Source of the DNA: Thermoplasmata archaeon | GTDB lineage: Archaea; Thermoplasmatota; Thermoplasmata; Lutacidiplasmatales; UBA184 | Direction: 5' to 3' | Length of the DNA: 64,000 nucleotides | Assembly (NCBI GenBank): GCA_022750155.1 | Contig: JAKIWG010000006.1 | Location: forward strand, 1 to 64,000 | Shown here: positions 49,799-57,915 of the stretch, in pieces | Layout: each line of letters opens with the position of its first letter | How positions within the stretch are numbered: position 1 is the stretch's first letter | Position numbers and translations under genes: made by a program | Notes under the pieces: generated by a model | What the model was told of the DNA's origin: nothing | The model's input: only the letters and a program-made list of their open reading frames with translations | Database searches by the model: none

Positions 49799-50092
49799 AT
49801 GGCTTCCGGCCCGTTCCAGACCACCTGGATCACCCCATCCGGCCCGATGCACTGTGGTGGTTGTGACATGGCGGAGATTCAGCCCGGGCGCAGGGCGTTG
49901 CGTTTCTTGGGGGGCCCGGGACGGCTCAAGCGTCTCGCCGGGACGTGGTATCACGGGTGGGGATGCTTGGCTCAACACGCGGAGCGACTGATGGTCGACG
50001 AGGAGCGGTACGGCCCGGCGGTCGCGGAAACGTACAGGGAGCTTGAGATCTGGGCTCGCCAGCAGGATCGGGCCGCTCACCGCATGGTGTAG
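49799..50092 (+). CDS. small Cys/His-containing protein, unknown function
   Basis: A 97-residue soluble protein. MHCGGCDMAEIQPGRRALRF and WYHGWGCLAQHAERL contain a CxxC pair and a later C/H cluster that could bind zinc. The C-terminus is an acidic helix (AVAETYRELEIWARQQDRAA). No family recognised. TTCAAAAGCC about 26 nt before the ATG may be its TATA box, behind the terminator of the pilin-PstS gene. The opposing long ORF is a shadow of that gene. Confidence 0.55.
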   Translation: MASGPFQTTWITPSGPMHCGGCDMAEIQPGRRALRFLGGPGRLKRLAGTWYHGWGCLAQHAERLMVDEERYGPAVAETYRELEIWARQQDRAAHRMV

Positions 50093-50199
50093 GCGCTCTC
50101 GGTCCACCTCAGTCTTCTTTATACCGGGAACCGGTCCGGCTCTGCGCAGACCCCGGCCCGGATTCTCCGGCCGTCGTCGTCGGCGAGCAGGAACAAGAT

Positions 50200-51051
50200 A
50201 TGCAGCGAACTTACCCCAGAGAACCGCGAGCGGGTCGAGACGCCGTCAAGCCCGGGCGTTGGGTCTCGGCCACGAGCACCACCGCCTTCGCCGTGACGCT
50301 CCTTCTGCTGGTCGCGCCCGCGACGCTGGGCGCCCACGCCGTGGTCCTGACCGCCCCGTATTCCGGGGCGAAGACCACCTCCTCCGAATCCTTGTCGGTT
50401 TCCGGCTGCGCGCACGCCGGGGTCCCCACGAGGGGCTACTTCCACGGGAGCACCGGGATCGGGGGTCTGCGGGTCTGGAGCACGTCGCAGAGTTGCTCGG
50501 CGGGCTACGGGTACGGGTCGACCTCCTCGACCTCGTTCATCTCCACGGTCCCCGTCACGCTGGCCCACTCGAAGGCCACCGTGGTCGCCGTCGTCCTGCT
50601 GCGGGCATGGGTGGCCGCCCACCTGACGCCCGGGACGTGCACGACGGGAAGCGGGAACTATTCGTCCTGCTCCGAGAGCGCGTATGCGAGCCTCTACGGG
50701 TACGTCTACCTGGCTGACATGACGAGCGGGGCGACGTGGTACCCCGCCAACTACCTCCTCGGCACCGCGCAGAGCATTTACCAGGGCTACTACTGCTACC
50801 TCGGAAACTGTTCGAGCTACACGAGCAACTACACCGTGCCGTTCCAGACGAGCTCCTCGACCTCCCTGACGATCAACGTCACGGGAGCCACGACGACCGA
50901 CAGTTTCGCCCTCGTCGTCGACTTCAGCAGCTACGCGGACTCGTACGTGAGCGCGTACGGCGCCACGCTCTCCGGTGCCAAGGCGTCGGCCACCGTCAAC
51001 GCGGCATCCTCCGGAGAGCACATCGACCTCGCGTCGATCACAATATCCTGA
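50200..51051 (+). CDS. secreted Ser/Thr/Tyr-rich protein
   Basis: A 283-residue secreted protein. A basic N-terminus and hydrophobic signal (STTAFAVTLLLLVAPATLGA) end at AHA, a good cleavage site. The mature part is beta-rich, very rich in Ser/Thr/Tyr, with about six cysteines and no anchor (YGYGSTSSTSFISTVPVTLA; YYCYLGNCSSYTSNYTVP). No known domain. CTTTATACC 75 nt upstream may be the promoter, giving a leader of about 50 nt. It converges with another secreted protein gene of similar style (51129-51881), suggesting related surface components. Confidence 0.7.
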   Translation: MQRTYPREPRAGRDAVKPGRWVSATSTTAFAVTLLLLVAPATLGAHAVVLTAPYSGAKTTSSESLSVSGCAHAGVPTRGYFHGSTGIGGLRVWSTSQSCSAGYGYGSTSSTSFISTVPVTLAHSKATVVAVVLLRAWVAAHLTPGTCTTGSGNYSSCSESAYASLYGYVYLADMTSGATWYPANYLLGTAQSIYQGYYCYLGNCSSYTSNYTVPFQTSSSTSLTINVTGATTTDSFALVVDFSSYADSYVSAYGATLSGAKASATVNAASSGEHIDLASITIS

Positions 51052-51128
51052 GCCCGCGCGGATCGCGCTCCCAGGGTCCACCGCGGGCCGGACTTCGGGG
51101 GGGACTCCGGGCGACCCCGCGATCCTGC

Positions 51129-51881
51129 TCAGACGACCTTGATGTAGACCAGGGTCGTCGGACCGGCCGCTGAGCCGACGGGCGAACCGATCAACGCGCT
51201 GGCGGACGAAGCGCAGCCGGACTTTGACGCGGCGAGCGTGGTGGCCTGAACGAACGTCGTCACGGCGTAGGAGTGACCCGCCGTGAGCCCCGCGATGAAG
51301 ACCACGAGGTAGAGCCCTGTCGTCCCGGCGACGACGAGGCCCTTGTTCTGGAGGACGTGTTGGTAGATCTGGTGCGTTCCGTGGCCCACCGTGACCTGAG
51401 GTGAGACCGAGACATCGGTGACGTACCCGTAGAGGGCGATCCGCGCCCCCGCGAACGTGCTCAGGTGGGTCGGGCTGGCGACGCAGGTGGTGTTGAGCAC
51501 GACCGCCCATGTGACGTTCCAAAGGATGATGACCGAATGGTTCCCGCTCGTGCACGTCGCCGGACACGAGAACGAGACGTTCTGGACGCCAGACCAAGCC
51601 TGGATCTTGTGGGCTCCGCCGCCGGAGGAGGTCGACTGCTGGCTCTGGTGGGCGACCCCGGTCGTGGGGTTGAAGCTCGGAGAGATCGCGAGGACGTTCG
51701 AACCGCTGCCGGACGCGGCCAGGACCAGCGAACCGGTGAAGGCGAAGCCGCCGTACGTGGTGTACGGTGCGACCGCTTTGAACAGCGGGGGTCCCGCCGA
51801 GGCGACGGGGGCGATGAGTACGAGGGCGAGGACCAGGCCGAAAGCGGGGAATGCCCAGGTGGATCGGCGTATTCGCGTCAT
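51129..51881 (-). CDS. secreted protein, Ser/Thr/Val-rich
   Basis: A 250-residue secreted protein starting MTRIRRSTWAFPAFGLVLAL, with a signal peptide ending near APVASAGPP. The mature part is beta-rich (GGFAFTGSLVLAASGSGSNV; VSFSCPATCTSGNHSVIILW; ALYGYVTDVSVSPQVTVGHG), carries about five cysteines and has no C-terminal anchor. I see general resemblance in composition to the convergent neighbour at 50200-51051 but no shared motif strong enough to claim homology. The longer track ORF runs over the next genes and is not supported. Confidence 0.7.
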   Translation of the reverse strand: MTRIRRSTWAFPAFGLVLALVLIAPVASAGPPLFKAVAPYTTYGGFAFTGSLVLAASGSGSNVLAISPSFNPTTGVAHQSQQSTSSGGGAHKIQAWSGVQNVSFSCPATCTSGNHSVIILWNVTWAVVLNTTCVASPTHLSTFAGARIALYGYVTDVSVSPQVTVGHGTHQIYQHVLQNKGLVVAGTTGLYLVVFIAGLTAGHSYAVTTFVQATTLAASKSGCASSASALIGSPVGSAAGPTTLVYIKVV

Positions 51882-51976
51882 CGGACCCCGGAACCCGCGG
51901 CCGCTAGTTGAACGTTCGCACGGGAGCGGACGGTACCCGATCCCCGCCCAGCGTCCGACGAGCTGAGCCGTGCCCG

Positions 51977-53293
51977 CTACGGGGATCTCATCGAGCGGGT
52001 CGGGCGAAGGGCCGCGGCTCGGGCCCGTCTCCGAAGGTCTTGTCCGAGCCTTTCCCCGAGCGGTGTCAACCGGTAGACCTTCATCCTTCTCGGCTTTCCG
52101 CTCACATGGCGGACGTCTTCCGTGATCGCCCCCGCGTCCCGCAAACGTCGGAGGACGTTGCTGAGGCGATTCTGGGGGACCCCGAGCGCGTCCGCCATCC
52201 CTCCCTGCGTGAAGGCGTCGGTAGCCACCGCGTCGTTCGCGAGGGCCCCTTGCATCGAGAGGTGGACGACCACCCGTTGGGAGAGACGCAGGGTCTCGAC
52301 CGGGAGATCGGGTTCGCGGGCCAGTGGGACGGGGTCGGGCACGCCGCCGGGGAACGGGCGTGGGCTCGCGGGCTCGGGCGCGACCGGAGCTACCCTCGCG
52401 AGCGGGGTCGGATCGGATGGAGTGGGGCGGTCGAACGCGGCACCCGCAGGAGCGCCCTGCGGAGAGCCCCGCGCGCTGCCCCGAAGTGGACCCGAGCGGT
52501 TTCTCGAGGTCATGAAGAGGGCGGCGACCACGACCCCGAGCGCTGAACCTCCCAATGCGAACACCCACCCGGGCTCGCCGAGGATCGTGAACGGGGGCGC
52601 GGCCGTCGGTCGGCCGGGCCCGGGGGAATCCGCGGATACGTTCACCCAGACCGAGACCGTCGACCGGGTGCCTGCGCTGTCGGTCACGTTCAAGAGTATG
52701 CGATAGTGCCCCGGGGTCTGGAACGTATAGGTCACCTGCAGACCGCTCCCTTCGTCCCCGTCGTCGAACCACCACACGGCACTGAGGTAGGTCCCGGTTC
52801 CGCCCTGCACGGTGGCGGTGAACGTGACGTTCAGGGGGGCTTGGCCGACCGGCGGCGAAGCCATCGCGGTGGCCGTCAGCGTCGGGCGGAGCACCGTCAC
52901 GGAGGTGGTGCAGACGGACCGGCCCTGGCTCGAATCGACGACGACGGAAACGTTGTACACGCCGGGGGAGGCGAATCGATGCAGGGGAGAGGCATACAGC
53001 GGGCCGCTCCCGTTGTAGTAAGCCCCGTCCCCGAAACTCCAGGAGAACATCGGAGGGGTCTGCGAGGAGATCTGGACCGAGAAATTGGTCAGGAGCGGGG
53101 CGAATCCGCGGGACGGGCTCGCGGTCAGCGTCGCGGGGGCGCAGGTCGCCCCCGCATGCTCGGCCGGCCCGGTCGCCCCGAGGGGTGGAACGCCAAGCAG
53201 GAGCAACCCGGCGCCGAGACAGACCCACGCGGCGGCGCGGCGCGCGACACCGGCGGGATTCCGATCTCGGGGTGGACGATCCGTAGTGCTCAC
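51977..53293 (-). CDS. PKD ectodomain-TM-winged-helix regulator (one-component), paralogue
   Basis: A 438-residue protein starting at GTG (VSTTDRPPRDRNP) in a GTGA overlap with the upstream PKD gene. Signal/anchor near 20-40, two PKD domains (FSWSFGDGAYYNGSGPL; WWFDDGDEGSGLQ), a transmembrane helix near 255-275 (GWVFALGGSALGVVVAALFM), a proline-rich linker, and a winged helix (LRLSQRVVVHLSMQGALAND; FTQGGMADALGVPQNRLSNV; VRHVSGKPRRMKVYRLTPLG). The winged helix is more than half identical to that of the protein at 28576-29940. Likely a membrane-bound regulator reading an extracellular signal, perhaps through its PKD partner gene. Confidence 0.85.
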   Translation of the reverse strand: MSTTDRPPRDRNPAGVARRAAAWVCLGAGLLLLGVPPLGATGPAEHAGATCAPATLTASPSRGFAPLLTNFSVQISSQTPPMFSWSFGDGAYYNGSGPLYASPLHRFASPGVYNVSVVVDSSQGRSVCTTSVTVLRPTLTATAMASPPVGQAPLNVTFTATVQGGTGTYLSAVWWFDDGDEGSGLQVTYTFQTPGHYRILLNVTDSAGTRSTVSVWVNVSADSPGPGRPTAAPPFTILGEPGWVFALGGSALGVVVAALFMTSRNRSGPLRGSARGSPQGAPAGAAFDRPTPSDPTPLARVAPVAPEPASPRPFPGGVPDPVPLAREPDLPVETLRLSQRVVVHLSMQGALANDAVATDAFTQGGMADALGVPQNRLSNVLRRLRDAGAITEDVRHVSGKPRRMKVYRLTPLGERLGQDLRRRARAAALRPTRSMRSP

Positions 53294-54642
53294 CGCGCCC
53301 GGGCAATCAGCTCCGGGTCGATGTCGTCCTGAGTCAAGTGGTACACGAGTCGGTACCCCGCCTCGGTCCGGGCGCGAGACCACCGGCGCTCGGCGACTAG
53401 AGCCGTCCCCGCGAGGGCGACCAGCCCGAGCACGAGAAGGACCGGAGAGGCCCAGCCGCCGGTCCCCACGGCGGGAAGCAAGCCCCCGCCGGGCGTGCCG
53501 CCGGACGCGGACGCCCCGACCGAGACCGGAGGCAACGTCTCGGACCAAACGTGGCCGACGCCGTCCCGCACGGTCAGCCGCGGGGTGAAACTCCCCGCGC
53601 TCGCATAGGTGTGGGTGGAGAGGCCGCCATTCACCCCGGAGCCGGAGGTGCCGTCCCCGAAGAACCACTCGAGGGAGTACGGCGGAGATCCGCCGGAGAT
53701 CTGGGTCTGGAAGGCGACGGTGAGCGGACCGCCTCCGGGGGGCGACGCTTGGTGAGTATGGACCATCAGCGGAGGCGAGGCCGTTACGTCGACCGCCGCG
53801 GTGGCACCGGCCAGGGCCCCGTCCGCATCGGTCATCAACGCCGAGGCAGAGTAGTTCCCCGTGCGATTGTACACCCATGAAAGGGTCCAGATGCCGGTCC
53901 AGTTGACCGAGGCGTTGGTCACACACTTTCCGGGCTCGGGGCAGATCGTCATCCGATATGGCGAGGCCCCGCCGAGGACTTCCCCGGTGAGATTGTAGGT
54001 CGAGGGAGCGCCCCCCGGGCTGACCACGAGCTCGAAGATGGGGGCGACCACCTGGACGAGGAGCCAGTAGGTGGAGAACGCACCGGACGCATTCGATAGT
54101 GTTCCGGTGAGGTTGTAGGTGCCTCCCGCCGTGTACGTGTAGTAGAAGGAGTAGGCGCCGAGACCGGACCAGTTGCGGGTCACCGTGCACGACCCGGAGA
54201 CCGGACAGACCGTGAGCGTGAACGGTCCCGAGCCGTTCGGCACCGGTCCGAGACACCCTGAGGTGTAGAACCCGCCGCTCCAGTTCCCGCCGCAGGCCGT
54301 TGCCTGCAGATACGTCTTCAGCGGAGCGAAGCCGTAGGTGGGCGTCGCGAGGATTTCCAAGGCGAACGGGTTCGTTGAACTGCTGGGGGATCCCCCCGAG
54401 GTCGGGCCCCCCGAAGAGGAGTTCCCCGAGCCGTTGGCGATGCTGTTGGCGGACCCGCCGGAGGAGTGGTTGAACGGGCCGTCGAACGCCCCCCGGACGT
54501 CCACGGCCGGGGGGGCGAGGGGGCGAGTCGGAAAGGCCGTGCCCGCGAGCACCAGGGAAAGGAGGGGGAGGATGGCAAGGGCGACCCATGGTGCCGGGTG
54601 CGGAGCCCACCTAGGGCGACGGGGCCGGCACATCGCGGTCAT
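53290..54642 (-). CDS. PKD-domain surface protein, membrane anchored
   Basis: A 450-residue surface protein. A signal peptide (WVALAILPLLSLVLAGTAF) is followed by an Asn/Ser/Gly-rich linker with many NxS/T sites, repeated strand modules with CP...C motifs (FTLTVCPVSGSCTVTRNW; YRMTICPEPGKCVTNASV), a PKD domain (YSLEWFFGDGTSGSGVNGGL), and a transmembrane helix near 400-420 (SPVLLVLGLVALAGTALVAE) with a short cytosolic tail (YRLVYHLTQDDIDPELIARA). GGTTCTTAACC 26 nt upstream supports the start. It overlaps the PKD-winged-helix regulator gene by 4 bp, forming an adhesin/regulator pair. Confidence 0.82.
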   Translation of the reverse strand: MTAMCRPRRPRWAPHPAPWVALAILPLLSLVLAGTAFPTRPLAPPAVDVRGAFDGPFNHSSGGSANSIANGSGNSSSGGPTSGGSPSSSTNPFALEILATPTYGFAPLKTYLQATACGGNWSGGFYTSGCLGPVPNGSGPFTLTVCPVSGSCTVTRNWSGLGAYSFYYTYTAGGTYNLTGTLSNASGAFSTYWLLVQVVAPIFELVVSPGGAPSTYNLTGEVLGGASPYRMTICPEPGKCVTNASVNWTGIWTLSWVYNRTGNYSASALMTDADGALAGATAAVDVTASPPLMVHTHQASPPGGGPLTVAFQTQISGGSPPYSLEWFFGDGTSGSGVNGGLSTHTYASAGSFTPRLTVRDGVGHVWSETLPPVSVGASASGGTPGGGLLPAVGTGGWASPVLLVLGLVALAGTALVAERRWSRARTEAGYRLVYHLTQDDIDPELIARAR

Positions 54643-54664
54643 CGGACTCCTTGGGGGCGGCCGC

Positions 54665-54674
54665 GGTTAAGAAC
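54665..54674 (-). promoter_or_regulatory. TATA-like box of the PKD operon
   Basis: The coding-strand sequence GGTTCTTAACC lies 26 nt before the ATG at 54642 and would drive both PKD genes. Confidence 0.5.
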
Positions 54675-54723
54675 CCCCGCCCGAGATACGACGTGGGTAC
54701 ACCGCGAGGCGGCCGGGCGAGGT

Positions 54724-55578
54724 CTACTTCGACCCCGTTCGGGGGGCACCGTGGGACGCGGTCGCCGCATCGGCCAGCCCTGCCAGGATCGGCCCCCGTG
54801 CCCGCCAGGCGCGCCGCTCGGCCGTCCAGTACCGGGTCTGGTGGCGGGTGAAACGGGCGCACCGGTGGGTCCATGGGAACGGATACTGGACGTCCCAGAG
54901 GACGAGGGGCTCCGGTTCGGCCAGCGGGAGGGCGAGGCGCCGGTGCCCCTCCAGTGCCCGGGAGAGCTCCGCCGCGGTCAGCCGTCCCGCCTCCAGCGCC
55001 CGCAGTGCCGAGACCATCTTTCGCACCATCCCCCAGACGAAGGAGGGTGCGCGGATCTCGATCTCGATCACCTCCGGGTCCCGCCCGATCGTCACTCCGG
55101 TGACCTCCCGCCACAGGGGGACCGACCCGGGTACCTTTCGGCCGAAGGAGCGGACGTCGATCCGCCCCACCAGGCGCTGCGCCCACTCCCGGTACCGATC
55201 GCCGACCGTCGGCGGGCCGACCTCGAAGAATCGGTACACCCGCGATTCGGCCGCGCGGACGTTCCAGTTGGAGGGGGCCGGGGCGGCGTGGGTGAAGAAC
55301 ATCTCCGGCGCGACCCCGTTGAGCGCTCTCAGCAAATCCCCCGGCGGGAGCGGGGAGGTGAGGAGCAGGGCGTTGCCGACGGCGCTGACCCCGCGGTCGG
55401 TCCGGCTCGCCACGGGGACCCCGCGGGGATCCTGGGGCGTCGCGATCCCCAATCGGCCGAGGCCCTCCTGGAGCACCCCCTCGACGGTCCGGTGACCGGG
55501 CTGTCGGGCCCAGCCGGCGAATGGGCGGCCGTCGTACCCGAAGCGGACCAGCCACCTCGTAGGGGCCGTCGTGGTGAT
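54724..55578 (-). CDS. truA: tRNA pseudouridine(38-40) synthase, start codon unclear
   Basis: TruA converts uridines 38-40 of the tRNA anticodon arm to pseudouridine. The catalytic aspartate is in VASRTDRGVSAVGNAL. RFFEVGPPTVGDRY and SFGRKVPG, then VIEIEIRAPSFVWGMVRKMV, are conserved core strands. The track ORF starts at GTG 55476 (MLQEGLGR), but that removes the first conserved strand: upstream in the same frame reads RWLVRFGYDGRPFAGWARQP with the family's YDGxxFxGW motif. No ATG, GTG or TTG lies in frame before it, so the true start may be a rare codon (ATC near 55578, or CTG inside RWLV) or a sequence error hides it. It follows the next gene upstream by a few bases. Confidence 0.85.
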   Translation of the reverse strand: MTTTAPTRWLVRFGYDGRPFAGWARQPGHRTVEGVLQEGLGRLGIATPQDPRGVPVASRTDRGVSAVGNALLLTSPLPPGDLLRALNGVAPEMFFTHAAPAPSNWNVRAAESRVYRFFEVGPPTVGDRYREWAQRLVGRIDVRSFGRKVPGSVPLWREVTGVTIGRDPEVIEIEIRAPSFVWGMVRKMVSALRALEAGRLTAAELSRALEGHRRLALPLAEPEPLVLWDVQYPFPWTHRCARFTRHQTRYWTAERRAWRARGPILAGLADAATASHGAPRTGSK

Positions 55579-55585
55579 CCCCCGA

Positions 55586-56215
55586 TCAGGACCGAGGGCG
55601 CTTCGCCTTGACCGGGAGGGCCGCGGCCGGCGGGGCGTCGGGGACGACCACCGGGGCCACGGCTTCGCTCGGCCCCGTCGGGCGCTCCAGAAGCCGTCGG
55701 AACGTGTCGAAGTGCCGGATGAACGGGTCGGCGCGACGGCGCTCCTCGAGCTCGCCCAACGCGATCTCGTAGAGCGCCTTGGACTTCGCGTCCCCTTCGC
55801 GAGCGCGGACCGCGTACACGCAGAGCAACTGGTACTGGGCGAGGACGATCGCGTCGGTGCGCGGCGTGCTCATGTCCCCCTTCCGGGGTCGGTAGACCTT
55901 GTCGATCGGGATCTTCGCCGCGATCGCCTTGCGGTGGGAGAACCCGAGGTACCTCCCCTGCCCAACCACGCGCGTCACCTCCCCGACCTTGCCCTGGAAG
56001 CTGTTTGTGAGCCGGTCGACCTCGCGCCAGCACCACAGTCCGAACCCGTAGTCCCCTTCGAGGTACGCCTCCCACGCCTGGCCGTACAGGTTCGCCTCCT
56101 GCTCCTCGGCGGAGAGCTCCGGGAGCAGGGCGGCCCTCCAATCGGCGATGAGCACGTCCACGCGCATCGTCGGGGAGAGCTCCCGGAACGTCGGCACCGG
56201 CGCGGGTTCCGTCAC
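55586..56215 (-). CDS. hypothetical soluble helical protein
   Basis: A 209-residue cytosolic-looking protein (MTEPAPVPTFRELSPTMRVD). The central part is helical with conserved-looking aromatic and charged residues (QAWEAYLEGDYGFGLWCWRE; VVGQGRYLGFSHRKAIAAKI; DAIVLAQYQLLCVYAVRARE). It has no membrane segment, no signal peptide, and no motif I can name. The C-terminus is a proline/alanine-rich basic tail. Its stop lies just upstream of truA, so the pair is probably one transcription unit; a role in RNA modification would be speculation. An alternative start is the ATG at residue 17. Confidence 0.65.
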   Translation of the reverse strand: MTEPAPVPTFRELSPTMRVDVLIADWRAALLPELSAEEQEANLYGQAWEAYLEGDYGFGLWCWREVDRLTNSFQGKVGEVTRVVGQGRYLGFSHRKAIAAKIPIDKVYRPRKGDMSTPRTDAIVLAQYQLLCVYAVRAREGDAKSKALYEIALGELEERRRADPFIRHFDTFRRLLERPTGPSEAVAPVVVPDAPPAAALPVKAKRPRS

Positions 56216-56266
56216 GGCCCCCGCGACCGCACCCGGAAGATAGCGTCTTCCGGGTCGGAGACCGGT

Positions 56267-57823
56267 TCACGCGGGCTCGGCGTTCTGTTGGACCCGGACC
56301 CCGCCACGCCACGTCTCGGCGACGGCTCCGCGTCCGGCTTCGACGGCCCGCTCCAGGGAATCGGTCCGAAGGAGGAGGAGGTCGCCGGGAGCCCCGACCT
56401 CCAGCGACCCCAAGCCAGGCTCCTCCAGCGCGGCCCCCCCGCCGACGGTGTACAGTTGGATCGCGGCCTCGGCGGTCAACTGCTCGGAGGCCGCCGGCAC
56501 CCATCGGCCGATGCTCCGGTCCCCCCGGTGGACCGCAGCGGCGATCCCGGTCCACGGGTCGAGCGGCTCCACGGGCGCGTCGCTCGACCCGGCGAGCCGG
56601 TACCCCCGCTCCGAGAGCGATCGGAACGCGTAGGCGAATCGGGCCCTCACGGCGCCGAGCCGCTCCGGGAGCCACGAGTCGCTCACGACGAACCGGGGCT
56701 GGACGACTAGGTGTGGTCGCACGCGGTCGAGAAGGGGGTAGAGGTTCGGGGGGAGCAGGGAGGCGTGCTCGATGCGGGGGGTGGGGCCCCCGTAGCCGAG
56801 TTGCAGGAGCCGAAGCGCCCGGTAGACCGCCCGGTCGCCGATGGCGTGGATGGCGACCTGCAGACCGAGCTCTCCGGCGATCGCGATCTCGTCGGCGAGC
56901 TCGTCGGAGGATCCGACCGGGAACCCGACCTCGTCCGGCCGGTCGGTGTACGGCTCCGAGAGCCACGCCGTATGGGCGCCGAACGACCCGTCGCTGATCG
57001 CCTTCACCCCGCTCAACCGGACCAGGCCCCCGGCCCATTCCCTCGGCCCGCTCGAGACCTCTCTTCGTGCAGACACGTCGACGTAGAATCGGACCCGCAC
57101 CGGGGGAGGGGCGGAGGTCGCCCTCTCGGCGAAGGAGCGGAGCTCGACCGCCCCCACGGACATCGAGGCGACCGTCGTCAGGCCGAACGACGAGGCCTCG
57201 AGGAGGATCCGGTCCGCCTCCTCCGGGCGCGCCGAAAGGGCCCGCTGGCGGATCGGGCCGAGGCCGGTCATCGCCTCGTCGAGGAGGACGCCGGTCGTGC
57301 CACCCTGGGGATCGTGGACGATGCGTCCCCCGGCCGGATCGTCGGTGGAAGGAGCGACCCGAAGGGCAGAGAGCACTGGAGCGTTCACGAGAGCGGCGTG
57401 GCCGCATACCCGGTAGAGCACGACTTCGCGTTCCGGGAAGGCCCGGTCGAGTGCTTCGCGGGTCGGGTACGTTCCCCCCTCCATCCGCTCCTGGTCCCAG
57501 CCCCGCCCGATCACGGGACCGGCGGGATGGTCGACCGCCCAGGCCGTACATCGCTCGACGATCTCCCGTTCGCTTCGGACCCCGGCGAGTCGGACGCCGA
57601 CCCGCTCGAGGGCGATCCCGCTCAGGTGCAGATGGGCGTCGATGAGGCCGGGGATCACGAAGTGGCCGTGGAGGTCGACCCGGTCGGCGGCGTTCGGAGC
57701 GGCCCGGCGGACCTCCGCGTCCGTCCCGGCCGCCACCACGCGGCTCCCGTCGAGGACGACCGCTTCCACGAAGCGGTGGCCCGTGAAGACCCGGCCCCCG
57801 TGAAACAGCGTGCCGCCCCCCAT
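56267..57823 (-). CDS. YtcJ-like amidohydrolase
   Basis: A 518-residue metal-dependent hydrolase of the amidohydrolase-3/YtcJ group. Features in order: N-terminal beta part GRVFTGHRFVEAVVLDGSRV, the metal HxH in VIPGLIDAHLHLSG (about 60), RGWDQERMEGGTYPTREALD, KAISDGSFGAHTAWLSEP, HAIGDRAVYRALRL with a catalytic-site histidine, PRIEHASLLPPN, and the late GSSDAPVEPLDPWTG aspartate. The C-terminus completes the beta sandwich (GDLLLLRTDSLERA). Relatives cleave amide or related bonds in small molecules; the substrate is unknown. The start fits a GGTAAAG box about 29 nt upstream; the much longer track ORF covers the glnA gene and is a shadow. Confidence 0.88.
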   Translation of the reverse strand: MGGGTLFHGGRVFTGHRFVEAVVLDGSRVVAAGTDAEVRRAAPNAADRVDLHGHFVIPGLIDAHLHLSGIALERVGVRLAGVRSEREIVERCTAWAVDHPAGPVIGRGWDQERMEGGTYPTREALDRAFPEREVVLYRVCGHAALVNAPVLSALRVAPSTDDPAGGRIVHDPQGGTTGVLLDEAMTGLGPIRQRALSARPEEADRILLEASSFGLTTVASMSVGAVELRSFAERATSAPPPVRVRFYVDVSARREVSSGPREWAGGLVRLSGVKAISDGSFGAHTAWLSEPYTDRPDEVGFPVGSSDELADEIAIAGELGLQVAIHAIGDRAVYRALRLLQLGYGGPTPRIEHASLLPPNLYPLLDRVRPHLVVQPRFVVSDSWLPERLGAVRARFAYAFRSLSERGYRLAGSSDAPVEPLDPWTGIAAAVHRGDRSIGRWVPAASEQLTAEAAIQLYTVGGGAALEEPGLGSLEVGAPGDLLLLRTDSLERAVEAGRGAVAETWRGGVRVQQNAEPA

Positions 57824-57849
57824 CGGTCGTTCCCCACCCAACCGACTGG

Positions 57850-57857
57850 CCTTTACC
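57850..57857 (-). promoter_or_regulatory. TATA-like box of the amidohydrolase gene
   Basis: The coding strand reads AGGGTAAAGGCC, centred about 29 nt before the ATG at 57823. It is weaker than others here. Confidence 0.4.
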
Positions 57858-57915
57858 CTGTGGGGGGAGCGGGGGCTCCCTCGTGGGCTGCGGGCCGGCC
57901 GCGGGCGCCCTCGGC

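Noticed and set aside
51977-54610. 877-codon - strand ORF as one PKD protein
   Set aside because: The first half is out of frame with the PKD gene 53290-54642; a GTGA overlap shows two separate genes.
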